From positions 1-64,000 of the forward strand of contig CAINCU010000028.1 of NCBI GenBank assembly GCA_903847155.1: DNA of 64,000 nucleotides, given 5' to 3'. Shown piece by piece: positions 15,168 to 23,199 of this stretch. The stretch is from an uncultured Gallionellaceae bacterium. GTDB lineage: Bacteria; Pseudomonadota; Gammaproteobacteria; Burkholderiales; Gallionellaceae. Within the stretch, counting starts at the first letter, position 1, and each line of letters begins with the position of its first letter. The position numbers were made by a program, and so were the translations under genes. The notes under the pieces were generated by a model. It saw only the letters and a list, made by a program, of their open reading frames with translations, had not been told where the DNA came from and made no database searches.

Positions 15168-15290
15168 CGGGGCTGGTCGGCTAAGTTTGAACCGGAGAAT
15201 AATTCTTGCGCGCGCTAAGCTTTCCTTCACCCAGGCCGATACATCATTTACAAGGGTGTGTATAAATGTCACCCGGCCAGGAGGTGTGAA

Positions 15291-15515
15291 ATGACTACCA
15301 TCGTGATGCAAATGAGTGGATACACCATTGAGCAGAATGCGGATATGGTGAGTGACTACGGCGAAGAAGTGCTGTGCGCGGGATGGAATCCGCAACTTCA
15401 GTTGGTAAGTGAGCATCCTGTCGAGTCAGGGTGCAGGCACGCCACCTTGCCAGTCGGGTTGGCTAATATAGATGCGGATGATTTTCTGAAGAAAATGTAC
15501 GAGTATCAAGGCTAA
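15291..15515 (+). CDS. Small protein of unknown function (74 residues)
   Basis: The start at 15291 is set by a strong AGGAGGT 5 bases upstream; an earlier in-frame start at 15258 lacks one. The protein (MTTIVMQMSGYTIEQNADM... ending KKMYEYQG) is acidic, has no signal or membrane segment and contains two cysteines. I do not recognise the family. It lies 123 bases after the response regulator gene and may be a separate transcript. Confidence 0.55.
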   Translation: MTTIVMQMSGYTIEQNADMVSDYGEEVLCAGWNPQLQLVSEHPVESGCRHATLPVGLANIDADDFLKKMYEYQG

Positions 15516-15523
15516 CAAGATTT

Positions 15524-15561
15524 CGCGGGAGACGGCCTCTGCACCGAGGTCGTTCCCTGCG
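15524..15561. other. Imperfect hairpin after the small unknown gene
   Basis: CGCGGGA-ACGGCCTC pairs with GAGGTCGTTCCCTGCG across a short loop, with one bulged base. No T tract follows, so it is only a weak terminator candidate. Confidence 0.4.
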
Positions 15562-15654
15562 AATGCCTTATCGCGCGCCCTGTTCAGGGTAGCGGCATAA
15601 TCTGGTGCAAAGTGCTCTGTGTTATTCTTAATGCACCTGAATCAGATTCCTCCC

Positions 15655-17583
15655 ATGAATTTCATATTGCTCCTGATACTGGCGTTGCCGGCGTTCGCAC
15701 TGGCCGACCAAGAAAGCGATTTCCGCTCTGCGCGCGATTCCTTCCGCGTCGGCAATATTGCACGTCTGGACGCTGCGACTGCACGTCTCAAGGATTCGCC
15801 GCTGGAGCCTTACGCCACGTATTACCGGTTGCGCATGCGCTGGGATGCCAAGGACACAGCACCAATCAAGTCTTTTTTGGCACGTTCCGACGAGACCCCG
15901 GTAATTGATCAGTTTCGCGGCGAGTGGCTCAAATATCTGGGCAAGCGTGAGCGCTGGAGCGAGTTCGAACAAGAGTTCCCCCATCTGGTGACGGGTGATG
16001 ACGAGTTGAGTTGTTATGCTCTGCAAGCGCTCCGTCAAAGCGACGCGGCAGGTGCGTTGGCAAAAGTGCGCAAACTGTGGTTCAACGGCGAAGAATTGCC
16101 GGATAGCTGCACACCCTTGTTCACGGAGGCGTTGAAACAAGGGATCATCGCCGAGGCAGATGTCTGGCAACGCATGCGTATGGCATTGGAACGCGGCAAC
16201 ACTTCACTGGCAAAGAACCTTATCCAACACTTGCCCAAAGCTCATCAATTTTTACCGGCCGACTTGAGCATGGCCGCAAACAATCCCCTGCGTTTTCTGG
16301 AAAAGAATAAATTCGAGCACGCTGGCACTGGACGGCGTACCGCCGCCTTGTTTGCCCTGCAACGGCTGGCCAGGCAATCGCCGCAGATGGCTTACGCGAG
16401 TTGGGAGAAGATCGGCAAATATTTTACCGAGGAAGAGCAGCGGTATTTTTTTGGCACACTCGGTTTCGCCGGGGCTTGGGCACATGACGACCGCGCGTTG
16501 GGCTGGTTTGCGGCGGCGGGCGATGAAGCGCTGAATCCCAAGCAACTGGCATGGCGCGTCCGTGCCGCGCTGCGCGCGCAGGATTGGCATGAGGTATGGG
16601 AAAGTATTAATGCCATGTCGTCGTCGCAGCAAAGCGAAGGTGTGTGGCGTTACTGGAAAGCGCGTGCACTCAAGGTGCTGGGGCGGACTGCGGATGCCGA
16701 AGAACTGTTTGCCACACTGAGCAGTGAATACAATTTTTACGGACAGCTCGCCGCCGAAGAATTGGGGGGTGCGCCCGGCGCGGGTATGATTTCGGCAAGC
16801 TATCAGGCAAGCGATGCCGAGATAGAAGCCATTCAATCGCAACCTAGCATTCAACGCACATTGTTGTTATACAACATGAACTTTCGCACCGAAGCCTCCA
16901 GGGAGTGGGCGTGGGCGACGCGCAATTTCAGCGACAGGCAGTTGCTGATCGCCGCCGAAGTGGCAAAACGCAACCAGATGTATGACCGTTCGATCAATGC
17001 GGCGGATCGTACGGTGAGCCTGCATGATTTCAATCTGCGCTATCCGGCGCCGTACCGCGAAGCGATGCAGGGTGACTTGCTCAAGAACGGTTTGGAAGAG
17101 GCATGGGTATATGGCCTGATGCGGCAGGAAAGCCGCTTTACCGCCGGAGCCAAGTCCGATGTCGGAGCGGCCGGATTAATGCAGATCATGCCAGCCACTG
17201 CGCGCTGGGCAGCCAAACGTATGGGCATGAAGGGCTACCGCAAAGGACTCATTCACCAATTGGATGTGAACATCACACTGGGCACGTATTACATGAAAAC
17301 GGTGTTTAGCCAGTTCAACCAAAATCCGGTGCTCGCTTCTGCCGCCTACAACGCCGGGCCGACACGCGCGCGGCAATGGCGCGGCACACAACCAATGGAA
17401 GGCGCAATTTATGTCGAGACCATTCCCTTTGACGAGACGCGCGACTATGTAAAAAAAGTGATGAGCAATACCATTTATTATTCCAAACTGTTCGGGCAAA
17501 CCTCGCAATCGCTCAAGCATCGGCTTGGCATCATCGCCGCCAGAAATATGGATACGCAGCCGGATAATTCTGATGAACAATAA
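15655..17583 (+). CDS. slt: Soluble lytic murein transglycosylase Slt
   Basis: Cleaves peptidoglycan glycan strands with 1,6-anhydro ring formation in the periplasm. The start at 15655 gives a proper signal peptide (MNFILLLILALPAFALA); in-frame GTG and ATG codons at 15619 and 15631 would add a polar extension. A long alpha-helical superhelix (about 30-470) precedes the SLT domain, where the catalytic Glu is E492 in MRQESRF, followed by SDVGAAGLMQIMPATA and the NAGP motif. At 642 residues it matches E. coli Slt70 (645). The end overlaps the cca start. Confidence 0.93.
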   Translation: MNFILLLILALPAFALADQESDFRSARDSFRVGNIARLDAATARLKDSPLEPYATYYRLRMRWDAKDTAPIKSFLARSDETPVIDQFRGEWLKYLGKRERWSEFEQEFPHLVTGDDELSCYALQALRQSDAAGALAKVRKLWFNGEELPDSCTPLFTEALKQGIIAEADVWQRMRMALERGNTSLAKNLIQHLPKAHQFLPADLSMAANNPLRFLEKNKFEHAGTGRRTAALFALQRLARQSPQMAYASWEKIGKYFTEEEQRYFFGTLGFAGAWAHDDRALGWFAAAGDEALNPKQLAWRVRAALRAQDWHEVWESINAMSSSQQSEGVWRYWKARALKVLGRTADAEELFATLSSEYNFYGQLAAEELGGAPGAGMISASYQASDAEIEAIQSQPSIQRTLLLYNMNFRTEASREWAWATRNFSDRQLLIAAEVAKRNQMYDRSINAADRTVSLHDFNLRYPAPYREAMQGDLLKNGLEEAWVYGLMRQESRFTAGAKSDVGAAGLMQIMPATARWAAKRMGMKGYRKGLIHQLDVNITLGTYYMKTVFSQFNQNPVLASAAYNAGPTRARQWRGTQPMEGAIYVETIPFDETRDYVKKVMSNTIYYSKLFGQTSQSLKHRLGIIAARNMDTQPDNSDEQ

Positions 17584-18802
17584 TGACCTCAACATCTTTT
17601 GCGTCGGCGGCGCGGTGCGCGACGAACTGCTTGGCTTGCCAGTGCAGGATCACGACTGGGTAGTGGTGGGCAGCACGCCTGAAGCAATGGCAGCGCGCGG
17701 TTTCAAACCGGTGGGCGCGGATTTTCCCGTGTTCCTGCATCCCGTTACACATGAAGAATATGCGCTGGCACGCACCGAGCGCAAAGTGGCGCAGGGCTAT
17801 AAAGGCTTCACCGTTTTCGCCGCGCCCGAAGTCACGCTGGAGCAGGATTTGCTGCGCCGCGACTTCACCATCAACGCCATTGCGCAGGATGCCGACGGCA
17901 AGCTGATCGACCCTTACGGCGGCCAAGCCGACCTGAAGGCGGGCGTGCTGCGCCATGTAAGCGCCGCCTTTGCCGAAGACCCGGTGCGCATTTTGCGCGC
18001 GGCGCGTTTCGTGGCGCGCTTCGGCTTTTCCATCGCGCCGGAAACGCTGACACTGATGCGTACAATGGTGGAGAACGGCGAGGTGGACGCACTGGTGGCC
18101 GAGCGCGTGTGGCAGGAATTGGCGCGCGGCCTGATGCAGCAACACCCGTCGCGCTTCTTCACCACACTGCGCGAATGCGGCGCGCTGAAAATAATCCTGC
18201 CCGAACTGGATGCCCTGTTCGGCGTGGCGCAGACCGCGATCTACCATCCCGAGATCGACTGCGGCATCCACGCCATGCTGGTGCTGGACGACACCGCGCG
18301 CCACGGCTACCCGCTCGAAGTGCGCTTCGCCGCACTCGGCCACGACCTTGGCAAAGGCAACACGCCCGACGATATCCTGCCGCGTCATATCGGTCATGAA
18401 ATGCGCAGCGTGGATTTGCTGAAGCCGCTGTGCGAGCGCCTGCGCGTGCCGAGCGATTGCCGCGACCTGGCCATGCTGGTGGCGCGTTATCACGGCAACA
18501 TCCACCGCGCCAAAGAGCTGCGCGCCGACACCATCGTCAAACTGTTCGACAGTTGCGACCTGTGGCGCAAACCCGAACGCTTCCCGCTCATGCTGCAAGC
18601 CTGCGAATCCGATGCACGCGGACGCACTGGACACGAGCACGATACCTATCCGCAGACCGCATATCTGTTGGCTTGCGCGCAAGCCGCACAAAGCGTGAAA
18701 GCGGGCGACATAGCACGCGCCTGCGCCGACAAGAACCTCATCGCCGACAAAGTGCGCGAGGCACGCATCGTGGCCGTGGAAAAGTTCATAAAAGAAAAAT
18801 AG
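17573..18802 (+). CDS. cca: Multifunctional CCA tRNA nucleotidyltransferase
   Basis: Adds or repairs the 3' CCA of tRNAs. The N-terminal nucleotidyltransferase domain shows CVGGAVRDELLG and the DHDW metal-binding pair; the RRDFTINA motif follows near residue 108. The C-terminal part contains an HD phosphohydrolase domain (GHDLGKG near 258), as in the E. coli-type enzyme. At 409 residues it matches the family (412). The start at 17573 overlaps the slt stop by 11 bases and gives the usual CCA N-terminus; an upstream in-frame start is less likely. Confidence 0.93.
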   Translation: MNNNDLNIFCVGGAVRDELLGLPVQDHDWVVVGSTPEAMAARGFKPVGADFPVFLHPVTHEEYALARTERKVAQGYKGFTVFAAPEVTLEQDLLRRDFTINAIAQDADGKLIDPYGGQADLKAGVLRHVSAAFAEDPVRILRAARFVARFGFSIAPETLTLMRTMVENGEVDALVAERVWQELARGLMQQHPSRFFTTLRECGALKIILPELDALFGVAQTAIYHPEIDCGIHAMLVLDDTARHGYPLEVRFAALGHDLGKGNTPDDILPRHIGHEMRSVDLLKPLCERLRVPSDCRDLAMLVARYHGNIHRAKELRADTIVKLFDSCDLWRKPERFPLMLQACESDARGRTGHEHDTYPQTAYLLACAQAAQSVKAGDIARACADKNLIADKVREARIVAVEKFIKEK

Positions 18803-18826
18803 CAGGCGAGAATCACAATCAGTTGC

Positions 18827-18841
18827 CTGAAGATGCCCGTC
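18827..18841. repeat. Half-copy of the GAAGATGCCCGT dispersed palindrome
   Basis: CCTGAAGATGCCCGT is the left arm of the palindromic repeat at 22426-22493. It lies between cca and the convergent glycosylase gene; no right arm follows here. Confidence 0.5.
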
Positions 18842-18886
18842 TTTACCTCGCAGAGGTTCTTGTACCCTGTGGGTACTGGCTTCCGA

Positions 18887-19381
18887 TCAAGGCTTGAGCG
18901 CTGCGCGCCACGCCTTCAACTTTTCTGCATAGCGCATTCCGGCATGTGCCGGACTGGTCGAAGGCAAGCTATGAAAGGTCAGCGGCGGCAACGCTTGTTT
19001 TCCCAGCACGCACTTCCTGAAACTCTGCTCCGCTTTGGCGCCGTTGAAACACACCTGCGTGATATGCGCATGCCGCGCGAAAAACGCGGCGAAGTCGTTG
19101 GCGGATTCTTGCCTGATATGCGCATCCAGACTGCTCGCGCGCTCGCAGGTGGCGAGCACATCCCACAGAGCGATGCCGGAAATCTTCAGCACTGCCAGCC
19201 TTTCCTGATAGGGCAGCAACGGATGCGCGCCGATGAGGTCACCCATGATTTTCCAGAAGGCGTTCGACGGATGGGCGTAATACTGGTTCTGTTGCAGCGA
19301 TTTTTTGCCGGGCATGCTGCCCAGAATCAGCACACGCGCTTGCGCATTGCCGACCGGCGCGAAACTGTGGATTTGCGTCAT
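18887..19381 (-). CDS. Deoxyinosine/hypoxanthine-DNA glycosylase (uracil-DNA glycosylase superfamily)
   Basis: A 164-residue base-excision repair enzyme starting MTQIHSFAPVGNAQARVLIL. The GSMPG motif and the YYAHPSNAFWKIM segment are the hallmarks of the family-6-like DNA-deoxyinosine glycosylases, which remove deaminated adenine. An upstream in-frame start would overlap the methyltransferase gene, so 19381 is preferred. The gene begins 4 bases after the methyltransferase stop and is probably co-transcribed with it. Confidence 0.82.
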   Translation of the reverse strand: MTQIHSFAPVGNAQARVLILGSMPGKKSLQQNQYYAHPSNAFWKIMGDLIGAHPLLPYQERLAVLKISGIALWDVLATCERASSLDAHIRQESANDFAAFFARHAHITQVCFNGAKAEQSFRKCVLGKQALPPLTFHSLPSTSPAHAGMRYAEKLKAWRAALKP

Positions 19382-19385
19382 GCGC

Positions 19386-20645
19386 TTACAACAGACGCGA
19401 CAGATCGCCGCGCAAAAATCCCGCCAGCGGTTGCTCCATGCCTTTGCCCAAGGCGATGACTTTGAACAGCTCGCCCATCTCTGCCGGGCTGGTGAGTTTT
19501 TGCAGTTGCGCGGACAGCGGCGCATAAGCGCGCACATCTTCCGGCGAGACTTCACCGAGAAAATCCATCACGCCCATGTTGAGCAGGAAATGCGCTTGCG
19601 AGGTGTAGCCGAGAAAGTGTGCGCCGTGGTCGATGGCTGCTTCGGCGACGGCGGTGAAATCGACGTGCGCGGTGATGTCCTGCAAGCCCGGCAGATAGAA
19701 CGGGTCGTCATGCGCATGGTGACGGTAATGGCACATCAGCGTGCCGCGATTGCGCTGCGGATGGTAATACTCACGTGCGCCGAAACCGTAGTCGATGAAA
19801 ATCAGCACCCCCTTGTCCATGCGCTCGCACAGGCTGATGACAAGGCCGCGCGCGGCGAGCGAGATTTCGCTCAGATAATCGTCCGGCACTTTTATGTTGT
19901 GCGCGATGTCCAGCAAGTCGGGAGTTTCCAGCGGCCTGTCTTGCCAAATAAAGCGACTCTCTCTAACGGACACGCCGCGTTCAGCCACCGCCGATTCCTT
20001 CTCCACTTGCGGGACGGGCAGGGTGAGCGGCCTTCCTTTGATGGAGGCAGTTACCAAATGCGCGTTGTCATCTTCAGCCTCCGTCGCGGCGACGGCCGGA
20101 TTTTGCCAATGCAGCAGATGTACCGGCAGCGCATCCAGCACTTCGTTGGCGATGACCGCGCCGGTAATTTTCTCCGGCAACACATCCAGCCAATGCACGC
20201 GGGAAACCAGATGCGGCAATTTTTCCTGCAGCAAAGCCTGCTGGCGCTGGCGCAGGTCGGCGCTGACTTCCAAGATCGAATAGCTCTGCGGCAACGCATC
20301 GCGCCGTTCCAGTTCGCCCAGAATGTCCAGCGCCAGCTTGCCACTGCCCGCGCCGAGTTCAAGGATATGCGGCGCGCTGTCGTGCATCACTTCGATCAGT
20401 TGCCGCGCCAGGGTGCGGCCGAACAGAGTGGAAAGTTCCGGTGCGGTGATGAAGTCGCCCGCCGCGCCGAATTTGTGCGCGCCCGCCGTGTAGTAGCCCA
20501 GCCCCGGTGCATACAGCGCCAGTTCCATGAAGCGCGAGAACGGAATCCAGCCGCCTTGTGCAGCGATGTCGCGGCGAATCAGCTCGCACAATTTGGCGCT
20601 GTGGACGAGGGCATCGGCTGTAGGGGCGGGCAGGTTGGCGGGCAT
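19386..20645 (-). CDS. SAM-dependent methyltransferase, MidA/NDUFAF7 (DUF185) family
   Basis: A 419-residue methyltransferase. The family's N-terminal motifs are visible: FSRFMELALYAPGLGYY, then GDFITAPELS; the SAM-binding ELGAGSGKLA loop is near residue 98, and NEVLDALPVH near 168. Eukaryotic NDUFAF7 methylates an arginine of respiratory complex I; the bacterial substrate is not settled. It is divergent from the pteridine reductase-like gene and followed by the glycosylase. Confidence 0.85.
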   Translation of the reverse strand: MPANLPAPTADALVHSAKLCELIRRDIAAQGGWIPFSRFMELALYAPGLGYYTAGAHKFGAAGDFITAPELSTLFGRTLARQLIEVMHDSAPHILELGAGSGKLALDILGELERRDALPQSYSILEVSADLRQRQQALLQEKLPHLVSRVHWLDVLPEKITGAVIANEVLDALPVHLLHWQNPAVAATEAEDDNAHLVTASIKGRPLTLPVPQVEKESAVAERGVSVRESRFIWQDRPLETPDLLDIAHNIKVPDDYLSEISLAARGLVISLCERMDKGVLIFIDYGFGAREYYHPQRNRGTLMCHYRHHAHDDPFYLPGLQDITAHVDFTAVAEAAIDHGAHFLGYTSQAHFLLNMGVMDFLGEVSPEDVRAYAPLSAQLQKLTSPAEMGELFKVIALGKGMEQPLAGFLRGDLSRLL

Positions 20646-20652
20646 GGTCGGG

Positions 20653-20658
20653 TATAAT
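20653..20658 (+). promoter_or_regulatory. TATAAT -10 element before the pteridine-reductase-like gene
   Basis: A perfect -10 hexamer lies 32 bases before the chosen start in the 45-base divergent gap. No convincing -35 is visible at the right distance. Confidence 0.4.
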
Positions 20659-20690
20659 TCGCAGATGTGCGAAGTTTAGTGGGGAATGCG

Positions 20691-21434
20691 ATGCAAGGCA
20701 AAACGGTATTGGTGACAGGCGGGGCAAAGCGCGTCGGCGCGGCCATCGTGCGCCGCTTGCATGGCGCGGGCGCGAATGTCGCCATTCACTGCCGCAGTTC
20801 GTTGCAAGAGGCGCAGGCGCTGCGCGACGAATTGAATGACCATCGCGCCGATTCGGCTTGCGCGGTACAAGCCGACCTGCTGGAAATCTCCGGCCTGCCG
20901 CGCGTAGTGGACGAGGTAATCAAACAGTTCGGCCATCTCGATGCGCTGGTAAATAATGCCTCCAGTTTTTATCCCACGCCGCTGGACAAAATGAACGAGC
21001 AGCAATGGAACGACCTGCTCGGCACCAACCTGAAAGCGCCGCTGTTTCTGGCGCAAGCGGCAATGCCGGAGCTGCACCGCCGCCACGGCTGCATCGTCAA
21101 CATCGTGGACATTCACGCCGACTTTCCGATGCATGGGCATCTGCTGTACAACATCGCCAAGTCCGGTCTGGCCGGACTTACGCGTGCCCTGGCGCAGGAA
21201 CTCGCGCCGCAGATCCGCGTGAACGGCATCGCTCCCGGCGTGAACCTGTGGCCGGAAAGCGCGGCGTGGCAGGACGAAGAACAACGTCGTAAAATCATCG
21301 CGCACACGCTGCTCAAACGCGAAGGCGAACCGGACGACATCGCCAGAACCGTACAGTTTTTAATTGCCGATGCGCCGTACATCACTGGGCAGATTATTGC
21401 GGTGGATGGCGGACGAAGTATCAACCTTGATTAA
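20691..21434 (+). CDS. Pteridine reductase-like short-chain dehydrogenase (FolM type)
   Basis: A 247-residue SDR starting MQGKTVLVTGGAKRVGAAIV, with the cofactor motif TGGAKRVG typical of pteridine reductases (TGxxxRxG), NNAS near residue 90, and the catalytic YNIAKSG (Tyr-x3-Lys). The C-terminus (ITGQIIAVDGGRSI) is standard. It would use NADPH to reduce dihydropterins or dihydrofolate. The second in-frame ATG (20691) is preferred to 20667, as the protein then begins just before the Rossmann strand. Confidence 0.83.
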   Translation: MQGKTVLVTGGAKRVGAAIVRRLHGAGANVAIHCRSSLQEAQALRDELNDHRADSACAVQADLLEISGLPRVVDEVIKQFGHLDALVNNASSFYPTPLDKMNEQQWNDLLGTNLKAPLFLAQAAMPELHRRHGCIVNIVDIHADFPMHGHLLYNIAKSGLAGLTRALAQELAPQIRVNGIAPGVNLWPESAAWQDEEQRRKIIAHTLLKREGEPDDIARTVQFLIADAPYITGQIIAVDGGRSINLD

Positions 21435-21451
21435 CTACCTCTTCAAGTTTG

Positions 21452-21537
21452 CCGTTCGTGGTGAGCTTGTCGAATCATGAACAACCCTTCGACAATGCCT
21501 TTAGTCCTGAGCAAAGTCGAAGGGTCAGGGCGAACGG
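21452..21537. repeat. Dispersed repeat CCGTTCGTGGTGAGC...CAGGGCGAACGG
   Basis: Starts CCGTTCGTGGTGAGCTTGTC and ends CAGGGCGAACGG; the ends are near inverse complements. A second full copy is at 43604-43695 and a half-copy at 23147-23162. The interior here contains its own CCCTTCGAC/GTCGAAGGG inverted pair. It fills the gap between the SDR gene and ttcA and reads into a spurious long frame. Confidence 0.75.
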
Positions 21538-21555
21538 AAAAACCAGAGTTAAAAA

Positions 21556-22401
21556 ATGAACGATACCACCCACCCGCTCCACTTCGAACACCACTCCACC
21601 AACTTCAACCGCCTCAAAGGGCGGCTGGAGAGTTCGGTCGGCAAAGCCATCGGCGACTTCAATATGATCGAGGAAGGCGACACGGTGATGGTGTGTCTCT
21701 CCGGCGGCAAGGATTCCTACACGCTGCTCGACATTCTGCTCACGCTACGCAAACGCGCGCCAATCGATTTCAAGATCGTGGCGATGAATCTAGACCAGAA
21801 GCAGCCGGGTTTTCCCGCCGACATTTTGCCGAATTATCTGAAGAAACTCGGCGTGGATTTTCACATAGAGACGCAGGACACCTACTCCATCGTCAAGGCG
21901 AAAATCCCCGAAGGCAAGACCACCTGTTCGCTGTGTTCGCGCCTGCGGCGCGGCATCATTTACAAAGTGGCGGGCGATCTGGGCGCGAACAAGATCGCGC
22001 TGGGGCACCACCGCGACGACATGGTGGAGACGCTATTCCTGAATATGTTTTTCGGCGGCAAGTTGAAAGCGATGCCACCCAAACTGGTCACCGACAAAGG
22101 CGACCACATCGTCATTCGCCCGCTGGCCTATTGCGCCGAGAAAGACATCGCCCGCTTCGCGCGCGGCATGGAGTTCCCCATCATCCCGTGCAACCTGTGC
22201 GGCTCGCAGGAGAACCTGCAACGCCAGAACATCAAGGAAATGCTGACCAACTGGGAACGCCAATATCCGGGTCGCAGCCAGACCATCTTCACTGCCATGC
22301 AGAACGTCAAACCGTCGCACCTGCTCGACGGCAACTTGTTCGATTTCAAGAATATGCAGTTGGGTACGGTGGTGGATGAGGGCGACGTGGCGTTTGACTG
22401 A
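21556..22401 (+). CDS. ttcA: tRNA 2-thiocytidine(32) synthetase TtcA
   Basis: A 281-residue PP-loop enzyme that thiolates cytidine 32 of certain tRNAs. The ATP motif CLSGGKDS is near residue 50, the first CxxC of the 4Fe-4S site is in [10 protein letters not shown] near 129, and a further CNLC lies near 215. The [10 protein letters not shown] motif fits the TtcA/TtuA family. Length fits TtcA (about 290-310). Confidence 0.93.
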   Translation: MNDTTHPLHFEHHSTNFNRLKGRLESSVGKAIGDFNMIEEGDTVMVCLSGGKDSYTLLDILLTLRKRAPIDFKIVAMNLDQKQPGFPADILPNYLKKLGVDFHIETQDTYSIVKAKIPEGKTTCSLCSRLRRGIIYKVAGDLGANKIALGHHRDDMVETLFLNMFFGGKLKAMPPKLVTDKGDHIVIRPLAYCAEKDIARFARGMEFPIIPCNLCGSQENLQRQNIKEMLTNWERQYPGRSQTIFTAMQNVKPSHLLDGNLFDFKNMQLGTVVDEGDVAFD

Positions 22402-22425
22402 ACGTTTTTGAAAACTCCACTACCT

Positions 22426-22493
22426 GAAGATGCCCGTAAATAGGCGTTCCACACGAAATGCATGATGGAGATTGCCTATTGACGGCCATCTTC
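22426..22493. repeat. Dispersed palindromic repeat with GAAGATGCCCGT arms
   Basis: GAAGATGCCCGTAAATAGGC pairs with GCCTATTGACGGCCATCTTC across a 28-base loop. Related copies: 45229-45282, a half at 18827-18841 and a fragment at 46351-46377. It may also act as a transcript end for ttcA. Confidence 0.75.
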
Positions 22494-22525
22494 GAGCGAT
22501 TGGATGTTTAAATATTGAATGGACC

Positions 22526-22553
22526 CGTCATTCCGGCGCAGGCCGGAATGACG
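22526..22553. repeat. Perfect palindrome CGTCATTCCGGC-GCA-GGCCGGAATGACG
   Basis: Arms of 12-13 bases around a short loop. A truncated relative is at 4552-4573. The family resembles the widespread proteobacterial intergenic hairpins with a GTCATTCC end. It lies just downstream of the YhcH-family gene and could end its transcript, though no T tract is seen. Confidence 0.7.
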
Positions 22554-22558
22554 AACGC

Positions 22559-23017
22559 TCAGTTCGCCGAATTCACCGCCACCTTGAAGATGACCTTGCG
22601 CACCTCGCCGCTACCCACCAGCGGCGCATGCGAATCCTCCGGGAAGAAGATGCAGAAATGATCGGGTGGCACGGCGATCCACGACGCAGGCGCATCGAGG
22701 AAAAAGCGAATGTCCTTCTCCATGCTGTGCTCACTCACCGGATTGTGGCAATCCGCCAACGGCTTCCAGCCCATCTGCTCATCACCCTCCAGCACCAACT
22801 GAATGTCGATGTATTTGCGATGCGCCTCCAACCGCGCCATCTCTTTCGCCTTGCCCGGCACCTGCTCCACGATGGCGATCAGATCGTCGCCGACGATGTG
22901 ATAACGCCCCGGCGCGAGTGCGAACAGATCGGTGTCGCGCATGTAGTCGAACGCGCGCTGGAACAGCGAATGCAGGGCGGTGTAGCGGGAGGATTGGGAG
23001 AGGGAAGAGAGGATCAT
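22559..23017 (-). CDS. YhcH/YjgK/YiaL (DUF386) family protein
   Basis: A 152-residue cupin-like protein. Family features include EAHRKYIDIQLVLEGDE near residue 63 and the FFPEDSHAPL metal-site segment near 123. Relatives occur with sugar-acid or sialic-acid utilisation genes (as well as EbgC), but no such gene is nearby, so the substrate cannot be named. It stands alone between repeat-filled gaps. Confidence 0.8.
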   Translation of the reverse strand: MILSSLSQSSRYTALHSLFQRAFDYMRDTDLFALAPGRYHIVGDDLIAIVEQVPGKAKEMARLEAHRKYIDIQLVLEGDEQMGWKPLADCHNPVSEHSMEKDIRFFLDAPASWIAVPPDHFCIFFPEDSHAPLVGSGEVRKVIFKVAVNSAN

Positions 23018-23085
23018 GGGTATGAAAAGTTCTGTTGAATTATTGCTGTGAATTATACGCAGTCTTGTATTCGCACTGGTTCGAC

Positions 23086-23162
23086 ATAACCAGCGACTTG
23101 GCCGTCGTTTTTTGGCGGCCTAGTCGAATGGCTAGTTGTTCAATCAGACTCAGGGCGAACGG
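23086..23162. repeat. Second copy of the ATAACCAGCGACTTG repeat plus half of the GGGCGAACGG repeat
   Basis: Bases 23086-23141 match the element at 4573-4622, with an internal GGCCG/CGGCC stem. Bases 23147-23162 (GACTCAGGGCGAACGG) match the right end of the repeat at 21452-21537. Two repeat families abut here in the gap between the YhcH-family gene and the symporter gene. Confidence 0.7.
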
Positions 23163-23199
23163 ATTTGAGGTGTGTGGCAAATGCAAAAACCGAGACGGA

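Noticed and set aside
21477-22379. 300-residue frame starting in the repeat and running through ttcA
   Set aside because: Wrong frame of ttcA; low-complexity Arg/His/Gln composition and no ribosome-binding site.
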